Shown: one piece after another, positions 8,089 through 14,801 of the stretch | Position numbering within the stretch: position 1 is the stretch's first letter | Layout: each line of letters begins with the position of its first letter | DNA from: an uncultured Eubacteriales bacterium | GTDB lineage: Bacteria; Bacillota; Clostridia; Christensenellales; Aristaeellaceae | Assembly: GCA_900553265.1 (NCBI GenBank) | Contig: USDD01000025.1 | Coordinates: 1 to 29,692 of the forward strand | DNA: 29,692 nt | Reading direction: 5' to 3' | Program-made: the position numbers and the translations under genes | The notes under the pieces: model-generated | What the model was told of the DNA's origin: nothing | Database searches by the model: none | Seen by the model: the letters and a program-made list of their open reading frames with translations, nothing else

Positions 8089-8349
8089 ATGCTTCGATCA
8101 GCCCTTCACCGCGCCAAGATTGAGGAGGCCAAGCGGCTCATCCGGCGGGGCAGCCACAATTTTTCGGAAATCGCCGGCATGCTCTGCTGCAACGATCCGC
8201 ACTGCTTCAGCCGGGTCTTCCGCAGACTCACCAACATGTCGCCCAACGAATATCGCGCCACGATTTCCTGCAATTCCCTGTTCGGCATCCTTTTCAAACC
8301 TTCATGCTCAGCCATTTGCCGCCGCGGATGCGCATCTGACCCACGATAG
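8089..8349 (+). pseudogene. remnant of an AraC-family transcription regulator (C-terminal HTH only)
   Basis: An 86-codon frame encodes the last part of an AraC/XylS DNA-binding domain: RAKIEEAKRLI, then FSEIAGML, DPHCFSRVFRRLTNMSPNEYR, matching the usual pattern of recognition helix and SPxEYR end. The first HTH and the whole effector domain are missing; a TAA immediately precedes the ATG. The homologous part ends near 8265, and the frame then runs on into the 3' end of the MATE gene on the other strand. Key hydrophobic/Gly positions such as GF/GY are altered (LCCNDP). It lies head-to-head with the sugar isomerase gene, the normal place for its regulator. I read it as a deletion relic, although a small expressed HTH protein is possible. 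Confidence 0.7.
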
Positions 8350-9622
8350 CTCGGATAATCACTGAAATCACGTTGGCCAGCACCACGCCCGCCGCGCCCC
8401 ATGTCCAGACGTAGCAGAACAGCCACGTCAGCGGAATGCGCACGCCCCAGACCAGCGCCGCGGTATAGGCCATGACCATCTTCGTGTCGCCGCCGGTGCG
8501 CAGAATGGGGTCGTTGACGTTGATAGCCACGCCCGGCAGATCGAACAGCAGCCACACCCACAGCACCTTCGCGCTCTGCGCGCGCACGTATTCGTCCCGG
8601 GTGTAGAGCTTCACCAGCTCCGGCCCCAGCAGCGAAAGCGTCAGGCCCATGGTCAGCGAAACCGCCAGCGCGATGCGCAGCAGCTTTTTCTGGCAGGCCA
8701 CGGCCTTGTCCGGCCGGTTTTCACCCAGCGCCTGGCCGATAAAGGTCACGCCGATGGCGCTGAAAATCCCCTGAGGCAGCGTGGAAAAGGCACTGAGCGT
8801 GTTGGAGACCTGATAGACGCCGGCTTCCAGTGTACCCAGTCCCATGGCCATGGAATTGGCCAGCAGATAGCAGACCTGCACGGACGCGGATTCCAGCGTG
8901 CTCGGCAGTCCCAGCCGGACGATGCGCTTTCCCATCTCCCGCGACGGTCGGAGCATGCCCCGCAGCGTCACCGAAAAGTGGCGATGGCTGCGCAGGCAGG
9001 CCGTCAGCACCACGGCCATACCGAACGCGCGGCAGACCACGTAGGACATGCCCGCGCCGGTCACGCTCCATCCCATCACCGAAATCATCCAATAGGCCGC
9101 GGCGATCTGCACCAGATTCATCAGCACCGCGCCGACCATGGGCGCGGTCGACTCGCCCGCCGCCCGCAGCGCGCCGCCGACGATACTCATAATCAGCAGA
9201 AACGGAAAGGACAGGCACAGCGCCCGGAAATAGCGCAGTCCCTCGTCCACTACCTGCGCGTCCGCGCCGGGCAGAAGGAGATGCAGGATCGGTGTGGAGA
9301 GCAGCTCGCACACCACAGTCACGGCGATTCCCGTCACGGCCGCCATCCAAACGGACTGCTCCACGGCGCGGGACGTGGCCGCTGGGTCGCCCTCCCCCAC
9401 CAGCCGCGCGATCAGCGCCGCCGAACCGATGCTCAGAAACGCCGCCAGCGAAACCAGCACATTGATCAGACTGTTCACCAGTCCCACCGCCGCCAGCGCG
9501 CTCTCGCTGATGCCGCCGATGATGGTGGAAAAGACCAGCCCGATGAAAACCGTCGCCGTATTCTCCAGAATCACCGGCCCGGCAAAGCGAAGCTCCGGAC
9601 TGTTGCGCAGACGACGAAGCAT
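8294..9622 (-). CDS. MATE-family efflux transporter
   Basis: The 442-residue membrane protein has about 12 hydrophobic segments and the two-fold MATE layout. The signature parts are GPVILENTATVFIGLVFS in helix 1, the ALAAVGLVNSL segment, GALRAAGEST, and in the second half GLPSTLESASVQ and TGGDTKMVMAYT. Such pumps export drugs or metabolites using Na+ or H+ gradients; the substrate is not predictable. A longer frame begins at a TTG 18 codons upstream, but GGAGGGG six bases before the ATG at 9622 and the promoter at 9648-9676 decide for 9622. Its 3' end overlaps the AraC relic on the opposite strand. Confidence 0.92.
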   Translation of the reverse strand: MLRRLRNSPELRFAGPVILENTATVFIGLVFSTIIGGISESALAAVGLVNSLINVLVSLAAFLSIGSAALIARLVGEGDPAATSRAVEQSVWMAAVTGIAVTVVCELLSTPILHLLLPGADAQVVDEGLRYFRALCLSFPFLLIMSIVGGALRAAGESTAPMVGAVLMNLVQIAAAYWMISVMGWSVTGAGMSYVVCRAFGMAVVLTACLRSHRHFSVTLRGMLRPSREMGKRIVRLGLPSTLESASVQVCYLLANSMAMGLGTLEAGVYQVSNTLSAFSTLPQGIFSAIGVTFIGQALGENRPDKAVACQKKLLRIALAVSLTMGLTLSLLGPELVKLYTRDEYVRAQSAKVLWVWLLFDLPGVAINVNDPILRTGGDTKMVMAYTAALVWGVRIPLTWLFCYVWTWGAAGVVLANVISVIIRAIVGQMRIRGGKWLSMKV

Positions 9623-9647
9623 ATGCAACCCCTCCCATGCTTCGTCT

Positions 9648-9676
9648 ACTTTACGCGATTTGGAGGCGTGCGTCAA
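9648..9676 (-). promoter_or_regulatory. sigma-A promoter of the MATE gene
   Basis: On the minus strand TTGACG (9671-9676) and TAAAGT (9648-9653) are separated by 17 bases. It lies 25 bases upstream of the MATE ATG and would exclude the longer frame from translation. Confidence 0.7.
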
Positions 9677-9749
9677 GCGTCTAAATATTACATTTTCCCA
9701 ACAATCGAAGAACAGCCGACCCGCATAAGCGAACCGGCCGTTCCGACCC

Positions 9750-10367
9750 TTACCGTATGAAATCCGTGCGCAGACGCTTTTCGGCGGCCGTCGGCTCCAC
9801 GCCGGCGACCCTGCCCCGCTCGATGCAGCGCAGCGTCCACGCCATATTGTGCCCCAGCGTGCGCATGATCTGAAGCCCCTCTTCGTCCCGGCGAACCTCG
9901 TCGGGCGTGCTGCCGTGCACCATGTTCCAGTACTGAGACGAGACCACGGGCATCTGGGAGATAGTGAAATACTCGTTCAGCACGTTCAGCGCCGAGGTGG
10001 TTCCCGCCCGGCGCGCGGAGACCACCGCCGCCGCGGGCTTGTGGGCAAAGCAGCTGCCCGCGTAGAACGCGCGGTTCAGCATGGCGATCAGCGAGCCGTT
10101 GGGCGCGGCAAAATAGACGGGCGAGCCGACGATCAGACCGTCGCTGTGCTCCATCCGCTCCAGAAACGCGTTTACGCCGTCCTCAAATGCGCAGCGATGC
10201 GTGCCGGCGCAGCGATTGCAGGCGATGCAACCCTGCACCGGGCGCACCCCCAGCTGGAGAATCTCGGTGCGGATTCCCTCGTCGTCCAGCGTCCGCGCCA
10301 CCTCGCTCAGCGCCGTGTAGGTGCAGCCGGACTGATGCGGGCTTCCATTGATGAGCAAAACCTTCAT
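9750..10367 (-). CDS. flavodoxin-fold NAD(P)H-dependent FMN reductase / iron-sulfur flavoprotein
   Basis: The 205-residue protein begins with the flavodoxin-like phosphate loop KVLLINGSPHQSGCTYTAL and has the SDGLIVGSPVYFAAPNGS segment of NADPH-dependent FMN reductases. Between them, GCIACNRC plus a further Cys (HRCAF) resembles the compact cysteine motif of Isf-type iron-sulfur flavoproteins, which carry electrons from ferredoxin. The ATG at 10367 is preceded by GGAGGG; the frame extends upstream without a better start. It lies on the same strand as the MarR-TauE operon (87-bp gap) and upstream of the MATE gene. Its role is probably redox or detoxification; the substrate is unknown. Confidence 0.85.
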   Translation of the reverse strand: MKVLLINGSPHQSGCTYTALSEVARTLDDEGIRTEILQLGVRPVQGCIACNRCAGTHRCAFEDGVNAFLERMEHSDGLIVGSPVYFAAPNGSLIAMLNRAFYAGSCFAHKPAAAVVSARRAGTTSALNVLNEYFTISQMPVVSSQYWNMVHGSTPDEVRRDEEGLQIMRTLGHNMAWTLRCIERGRVAGVEPTAAEKRLRTDFIR

Positions 10368-10454
10368 GCCGCTTCTCCCTCCTTTACTGACTTCCATTTT
10401 ATCAGAGCGAATCGACATTTCCCGCGAAGAAACCGTAAAAATTCGCCGCGGGAA

Positions 10455-11222
10455 TTACAGGTAATTCACCAGCACCATCGCCCCGCCCAGCACGGCCAGC
10501 ACCGCGCCGGTGGCGCGATTGAGCACGATGGGAGACGCCTTGTTGGCGAATTTCGCCGCGATGCGCGCCCAGAGCAGCGTGGACAGCACACAGAAGACCA
10601 GACACCACACGTCCGGCGCGCCGCCGATGGCGAAATGGCTGACCGCGCCGGTCAGGGCCGTGAAGGTCATGATGAACACGCTGGTGCCCACGGCGGTCTT
10701 GAGCTCGTAGCCCAGCACGCTGGTCAGAATCAGCAGCATCATCATGCCGCCGCCCGCGCCCACGAAGCCGCAGATGAAGCCGATGAGCATGCCGCAGAGC
10801 ACGGACTGCACCAGCCGCTTCTTCGGGCTGACGTTCTGCATGGCCTCCCTGGTGGTCATGACCGGTTTGACCAGGAACTTGATTCCCAGCAGGAAGGTCA
10901 TGAACACCGAAAAGCCGCCCATGGCCGTGCTGGGCACCAGACTGGAGATCCAGCTGCCCACCAGCGTAAAGGCGAGCACCGTGAACATCATCACCAGTCC
11001 GTTGCGCACGTCGAGATTGCCGTTTTTGCCGTAGGTGCAGGCGCTCACGGCGCTGGCCAGCACGTCGCTCGCCAGCGCGATGCCCACCGCCGTGTAGGGC
11101 TCCATGCCCAGAAAGGTGATGAGCATGGGGCTGATGACCGCCGCCGCGCTCATGCCTGCGAAGCCGGTGCCCAGCCCCGCGCCGATTCCCGCCAGAAAAC
11201 AGATGATAAATTTGAACAGCAT
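10455..11222 (-). CDS. TauE/SafE-family sulfite/organosulfonate-type permease
   Basis: The 255-residue protein is almost wholly hydrophobic with about 8 membrane segments. It shows the duplicated TauE/SafE (DUF81) signature: GIGAGLGTGFAGMSAAAVISPML in the first half and GFICGFVGAGGGMMMLLIL in the second. Members move sulfite, sulfoacetate, taurine-type compounds or other small anions, often as exporters. A longer frame upstream is only the shadow of marR. ATG 11222 shares a base with the MarR TGA (TGATG), and GGAGGG lies 7 bases before it, so the two genes are translationally coupled. The MarR protein probably controls its expression. Confidence 0.9.
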   Translation of the reverse strand: MLFKFIICFLAGIGAGLGTGFAGMSAAAVISPMLITFLGMEPYTAVGIALASDVLASAVSACTYGKNGNLDVRNGLVMMFTVLAFTLVGSWISSLVPSTAMGGFSVFMTFLLGIKFLVKPVMTTREAMQNVSPKKRLVQSVLCGMLIGFICGFVGAGGGMMMLLILTSVLGYELKTAVGTSVFIMTFTALTGAVSHFAIGGAPDVWCLVFCVLSTLLWARIAAKFANKASPIVLNRATGAVLAVLGGAMVLVNYL

Positions 11223-11650
11223 CACAATTCCCTCCGAATGTTTTCGACCATTCGCCGCGCCGTGCGCAGCATTTGCTCCAGCTCCTCGGGCGCGATGCCC
11301 TCGGTCAGCGTCCGCCCGAACTCCCGCTGCACCGCGCGGCCGTCGGCGATGGGCGCGTCCGCCGCCGCCGTTGGACAGAGATGCGCCGTCTTGCGGTTGC
11401 CGCCGCGATATTCCCGTTGGATCAGTCCGCGCTCCGCCAGCGCGTTTACCGCCGCGGATACGTGGGACTTGGGCAGCCGCCGCACGCTCACCAGCGCGCT
11501 CGCCGTGTCCATTTCCGGGTTGTTGGCCAGAAACAGCAGCACGTCCATCTCCATCCGGGTAAGCCCGTGCCGGCCGCACACCGGCTCCAGCGCCCTATCG
11601 TAGGCGCGCTTCAACAGATCCATTCCCGTGCGAACCTCAAGCAGCTCCAT
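11222..11650 (-). CDS. MarR-family transcriptional regulator
   Basis: The 142-residue winged-helix protein carries LTRMEMDVLLFLANNPEMDTAS, the recognition region LPKSHVSAAVNALAERGLI, and the wing YRGGNRKTAHLCPT, typical of MarR. MarR proteins are dimeric repressors released by phenolic, thiol-reactive or other small ligands. ATG 11650 follows a GGAGGG with a short spacer; a second ATG nine codons in is a weaker alternative. A near-perfect palindrome (11658-11685) lies between its promoter and the gene, so autorepression is likely. It is coupled to the TauE/SafE permease gene, the probable regulated function. Confidence 0.9.
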   Translation of the reverse strand: MELLEVRTGMDLLKRAYDRALEPVCGRHGLTRMEMDVLLFLANNPEMDTASALVSVRRLPKSHVSAAVNALAERGLIQREYRGGNRKTAHLCPTAAADAPIADGRAVQREFGRTLTEGIAPEELEQMLRTARRMVENIRREL

Positions 11651-11657
11651 ACGCCCT

Positions 11658-11685
11658 CCATATAGTTCAAATTCGAACAATATGG
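11658..11685 (-). promoter_or_regulatory. palindromic operator, probable MarR binding site
   Basis: This is a 28-bp dyad with 12 of 14 pairs matching. The outer arms are CCATAT/ATATGG and the inner arms GTTC/GAAC. It begins directly downstream of the -10 box, covering the transcription start, and overlaps the leader of marR. The position fits repression by blocking RNA polymerase. Confidence 0.7.
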
Positions 11686-11714
11686 AGTATACGCCCACTT
11701 CGGCAATCTGTCAA
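11686..11714 (-). promoter_or_regulatory. consensus sigma-A promoter of the marR-tauE operon
   Basis: On the minus strand TTGACA (11709-11714) and TATACT (11686-11691) are separated by exactly 17 bases. This near-consensus promoter should be strong unless repressed, which fits the abutting operator. Confidence 0.88.
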
Positions 11715-11740
11715 TAGCCCGCGCAAAAATGAACCTGCAC

Positions 11741-11769
11741 TTTACAAATTAACGCGCGGCGCGTATAAT
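11741..11769 (+). promoter_or_regulatory. sigma-A promoter of the small membrane protein/ruvCA genes
   Basis: TTTACA (11741-11746) and TATAAT (11764-11769) are spaced by 17 bases, 30 bases upstream of ATG 11799. It is divergent from the marR promoter, with only 26 bases between the two -35 boxes. Confidence 0.88.
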
Positions 11770-11798
11770 ATCTGGTAATAGGAACGGAGGTGCTCTCG

Positions 11799-12149
11799 AT
11801 GGATCGCGAATTTGCGCCGGAGGACATGAAGACCAACCGCACGATGGCGGCGCTGGGCTATCTGGTTTTCTTTATTCCGCTTCTGAAGTGCCCGAAGTCG
11901 AAGCTGGGGCGATACTGCGCCAATCAGGGGCTGATCCTCTGGGTGCTGATCGTGCTGGTTCGGCTGCTGTTTCAGATTCTGTCCATCGTACCGTGGATCG
12001 GCTGGCTGTTCCTCATCGTAGGCAATCTGGCGGCTCTGGCGGGGGTGCTGGCGGGGCTTCTCTGCTTCATCCAGCTGATGACCAACGGCCGCGTGATCGA
12101 GCTTCCCTACGTGGGCGGCGTGCGGCTTCTGCCCGATCTGGACGAGTAA
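11799..12149 (+). CDS. small integral membrane protein, DUF4870/Tic20-like
   Basis: The 116-residue protein has a short polar N terminus and three hydrophobic segments (about residues 19-30, 44-66 and 68-95). The pattern LGYLVFFIPLL...RYCANQGLILW and the C-terminal LPYVGGVRLL resemble DUF4870-type proteins, whose function is unknown. I choose ATG 11799 because CGGAGG at 11785-11790 is 8 bases upstream; a GTG at 11790 lies within the Shine-Dalgarno. It has its own strong promoter and is followed 70 bases later by ruvC, where it may be cotranscribed. Confidence 0.75.
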   Translation: MDREFAPEDMKTNRTMAALGYLVFFIPLLKCPKSKLGRYCANQGLILWVLIVLVRLLFQILSIVPWIGWLFLIVGNLAALAGVLAGLLCFIQLMTNGRVIELPYVGGVRLLPDLDE

Positions 12150-12219
12150 CGCTGAAAACGGTCAGACTTCTGAGCCGCCGGTATAACGGCGACTCTCTTC
12201 TTTTGCTTAGGAGGAACGA

Positions 12220-12714
12220 ATGGTCATATTGGGAATCGACCCGGGGCTTGCGACGCTGGGCTATGGCGTGATCGAGACGCAGGGCGACAGGCGGCGCATG
12301 ATCCAGTTCGGCACGGTGACGACCCCCGCGGGCGTGGCCATGCCCTATCGCCTGCGCGCCATCGCTCAGGGCGTGCGCCAGCTGATGGACGTGTATCAGC
12401 CCGACGAGGTGGCGTTTGAGGAGCTGTTCTTCTCCAAAAACATCACCACGGGCATGGCCGTGAGCATGGCGCGCGGCGTGGCGCTGGCCACGGTGGTGGA
12501 GCGCACGGACAATCTCTACGAATACACGCCCATGCAGATCAAGCAGGCCGTCACCGGCTACGGCGGCGCGGACAAGCATCAGGTGCAGCTGATGGTCAAG
12601 ATGCTTTTGGGCATGAAGGACATCGCCCGTCCGGACGACGCGGCGGACGCGCTGGCCGTGGCGCTGACCCATGCCAACAGCATGCACGCCAAGCACCTGT
12701 TCAAAATTCAGTAG
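12220..12714 (+). CDS. ruvC: crossover junction endodeoxyribonuclease RuvC
   Basis: RuvC cuts Holliday junctions symmetrically together with RuvAB. The 164-residue protein begins ILGIDPGLATLGYG with catalytic Asp7, has FEELFF with Glu67/68, and RPDDAADALAVAL with Asp140 and Asp143, matching the RNase H-fold acidic tetrad. The segment MARGVAL and the QIKQAVTGYGGADK loop are also family-typical. AGGAGG precedes the ATG by 5 bases. The usual neighbour yebC is absent upstream; ruvA follows 11 bases downstream. Confidence 0.96.
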   Translation: MVILGIDPGLATLGYGVIETQGDRRRMIQFGTVTTPAGVAMPYRLRAIAQGVRQLMDVYQPDEVAFEELFFSKNITTGMAVSMARGVALATVVERTDNLYEYTPMQIKQAVTGYGGADKHQVQLMVKMLLGMKDIARPDDAADALAVALTHANSMHAKHLFKIQ

Positions 12715-12725
12715 GAGGTCGAGCC

Positions 12726-13325
12726 ATGTTTGCGCACATCGAAGGCATTGTCGCCGAAAAAACGGCGAACTCCATCGTGCTGGACGCGGGCGGCGTGGGC
12801 TTTGAGCTGAGCGTCAGCGCGGCCACGCTGTCGGCGGCCCCGGCGGTGGGCGAGCGAATGAAGCTGTACTGCTGCCTGAGCGTTCGCGAGGACGCGATGG
12901 AGCTGTTCGGCTTTTACAGCCGCGAGGAAAAGCACATGTATCAGCGCCTGCGCGGCGTGAGCGGCGTCGGCTCGCGCACGGCGCTGCAAATTCTGTCGTC
13001 CATGAGCGTGCGGGATCTGTCCCTCGCGCTGGTGACGGGCGATTCCGCCGCGCTGTGCCGCGTGCCGGGCATCGGTAAAAAGACGGCCCAGCGGCTGGTG
13101 CTGGAGCTGAAGGACAAGGTGGACGACGAGCAGCTGACCGGCGGCGGCGCGGCCGTCGCCCCCAAGGTCGCCTCCGCCGGCCCCGAGGCCGAGGCCGTCG
13201 CCGCGCTGACCGCGCTGGGCTACAGCGGGCAGGAGGCCGCTCAGGCCGTCTCCCGGGTGGCCGGTCAGGCCTCCACGCTGGACGAGCTGATCTTCCTCGC
13301 CCTGCGCTCCGGCGGACGGGCGTGA
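12726..13325 (+). CDS. ruvA: Holliday junction branch migration protein RuvA
   Basis: RuvA binds four-way junctions as a tetramer and loads the RuvB motor. The 199-residue protein has the N-terminal OB domain (MFAHIEGIVAEK...), two helix-hairpin-helix motifs (LRGVSGVGSRTALQIL and LCRVPGIGKKTAQRLVLELKD), a flexible Ala/Gly linker around residue 140-155, and the C-terminal RuvB-binding domain (ALTALGYSGQEAAQAV). A TAGGAGG lies before the ATG. The expected ruvB is not next; a GNAT gene begins 6 bases after the stop. Confidence 0.96.
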   Translation: MFAHIEGIVAEKTANSIVLDAGGVGFELSVSAATLSAAPAVGERMKLYCCLSVREDAMELFGFYSREEKHMYQRLRGVSGVGSRTALQILSSMSVRDLSLALVTGDSAALCRVPGIGKKTAQRLVLELKDKVDDEQLTGGGAAVAPKVASAGPEAEAVAALTALGYSGQEAAQAVSRVAGQASTLDELIFLALRSGGRA

Positions 13326-13331
13326 CGTGCC

Positions 13332-13817
13332 ATGGAGCCGACCTTCGAGTCCATTCTGTCCTTTCCGCCGGGAACGCTGTGCGCGCTGCTGCGCGACGCG
13401 TACTCCTTCGAGCCGGGATTTGAGCGCGATTTCCTGTCCCAGTGGGAGGAATTCGACCGTTTTTTCCATGACCATCCCGCCATCGCCGAAAGCTGCGGCT
13501 TCATGACGGTGCTCGGCCGCACGCCCATCGGCTTCGTGACGTGGAATCCGACGCACCTGCCGGAGTATGTCGAGATGGGTCACAACTGCATCGCCTCTGC
13601 CTTCAAGGGGCGCGGCTTCGGGCGCATGCAGATGCGTCACGCCGTCCGGCGCATTCTCGACCGCAGCCCGCAGAGCATCCGCGTCACCACCAACGAAATT
13701 CTCGTCCCCGCTCAGCATACCTATGAAAGCACGGGCTTTCGCCTCGTCCGCAGGTGCGAAGAGCCGCTCTGCGCCGGGTATGCCGGACTGCGCATGGAAT
13801 ATCGGCTGATTCCGTGA
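13332..13817 (+). CDS. GNAT-family N-acetyltransferase
   Basis: The 161-residue protein has the acetyl-CoA-binding core of GNAT enzymes: GFVTWNP on the central strand, then HNCIASAFKGRGFGRMQM with the Q/RxxGxG/A-like pyrophosphate loop and the following helix, and AQHTYESTGFRLV near the end. The substrate is not predictable. It starts 6 bases after the ruvA stop with only a weak purine-rich Shine-Dalgarno (GGCGGACGGG), so translation may depend on coupling to ruvA. It is the last gene before a terminator. Confidence 0.8.
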   Translation: MEPTFESILSFPPGTLCALLRDAYSFEPGFERDFLSQWEEFDRFFHDHPAIAESCGFMTVLGRTPIGFVTWNPTHLPEYVEMGHNCIASAFKGRGFGRMQMRHAVRRILDRSPQSIRVTTNEILVPAQHTYESTGFRLVRRCEEPLCAGYAGLRMEYRLIP

Positions 13818-13844
13818 CGCGGCGCTGCATACGCATATAAACAG

Positions 13845-13871
13845 AAACCCCCAGTCTCGCGACTGGGGTTT
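13845..13871. terminator. bidirectional hairpin terminator
   Basis: CCCCAGTC (13849-13856), loop TCGC, and GACTGGGG (13861-13868) form an 8-bp stem flanked by AAA on the left and TTT on the right. It lies between the converging GNAT and metallophosphoesterase genes and can serve both. Confidence 0.8.
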
Positions 13872-13886
13872 CGTGTGAAAAGCGCT

Positions 13887-14753
13887 CTACATTCTGTCAT
13901 TGCACGCCAGCTGAACCACCACGATCTGCGGGCGGTCGTTTACGCGCAGCGGGAGCACGCTGTTGCCGATGCCGCGGCTGACGACCAGGGTCGTGCCGTT
14001 TTCTTCGTATTTTCCCTCGGTGTACTTCGGAAACAGGCCCTGCCCGGGCGCGATCAGTCCGCCGATTCCCGGAAGTCGAATCTGCCCGCCGTGGGCGTGA
14101 CCGCTGAGAACGAGCGGCGCGCCGCACTCGGTATAGACGTCCATCAGCTCCGGCCGATGGGCCAGCGTCACGGAAAATTCGTCCTCGGGCAGCAACGCGC
14201 TCAGCGCCGAGCGCAGCGTATCCTTCTTCTCCTCCAGCGTTCCCGGATGGAACCCGATGTCCGTCAGTCCGATCAGCCGGATGCTCTGTCCGTCGCGCGT
14301 CAGTTCCGCGCTCTCGTCCTCCAGCACGCATACGCCCAGCGCGCGCAGCCCGTCCGTCAGCGCCTGATAGTCCGCGTCGGGAATAATCGCCTCGTGGTTG
14401 CCGCTGACGTAATAGACCGGCGCGAGCTTCACCAGCGACTCGGCCACGGACAGCGAGCGCTCGGGATGAAAGCGGCTGGAATCCACGAAATCGCCGGTGA
14501 GCACGATGCAGTCCGGCTCGGTCTCCGCCGTCATGGCGATGAGCTTTTCGTTGTTCTCGCCGATCTGCGCGTCGTGCAGGTCGGAAATCTGCACGATTTT
14601 GTACGCGTCGAAGGCCTCGGGAATCCCGTTCGAGCAGACCAGCACGTTCGCCGTCACCAGCGCGGTGTTGCCCCAGACCAACGCCCACCCCAGCAGGCTC
14701 AGCACCGCCGCGGCGGCGATCGCGGCGATCCATCGCCGTGTCTTTTTCTTCAT
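13887..14753 (-). CDS. membrane-anchored metallophosphoesterase (YkuE/YaeI-like)
   Basis: The 288-residue protein starts with a basic stretch and one hydrophobic segment (about residues 8-30) that would anchor it facing outward. The calcineurin-like metal-binding blocks follow in order: QISDLHDAQIG, LTGDFVDS, YVSGNHEA, LAHRPE, and SGHAHGGQIRLP. It resembles the YkuE/YaeI (UDP-2,3-diacylglucosamine pyrophosphatase-like) group, but the natural phosphoester is unknown. AGGAGG lies 7 bases before ATG 14753; a TTG one codon earlier is less likely. It is separated from the upstream VanW-like gene by a hairpin. Confidence 0.9.
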   Translation of the reverse strand: MKKKTRRWIAAIAAAAVLSLLGWALVWGNTALVTANVLVCSNGIPEAFDAYKIVQISDLHDAQIGENNEKLIAMTAETEPDCIVLTGDFVDSSRFHPERSLSVAESLVKLAPVYYVSGNHEAIIPDADYQALTDGLRALGVCVLEDESAELTRDGQSIRLIGLTDIGFHPGTLEEKKDTLRSALSALLPEDEFSVTLAHRPELMDVYTECGAPLVLSGHAHGGQIRLPGIGGLIAPGQGLFPKYTEGKYEENGTTLVVSRGIGNSVLPLRVNDRPQIVVVQLACNDRM

Positions 14754-14771
14754 CAATATTCCTCCTGAAGC

Positions 14772-14797
14772 AAAAGCCTCCGCAAAGGGAGGCTTTT
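14772..14797 (-). terminator. hairpin terminator after the VanW-like gene
   Basis: A 10-bp perfect stem AAAAGCCTCC/GGAGGCTTTT with a 6-base loop lies 4 bases after the stop of the minus-strand gene. The minus-strand product ends in TTTTGC. Confidence 0.78.
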
Positions 14798-14801
14798 GTC
14801 G

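Noticed and set aside
10419..10454. Hairpin TTCCCGCG/CGCGGGAA downstream of the TauE/SafE gene
   Set aside because: The loop is 20 bases and no T tract follows on the minus strand, so I do not call it a terminator; read-through into the flavoprotein gene is possible.
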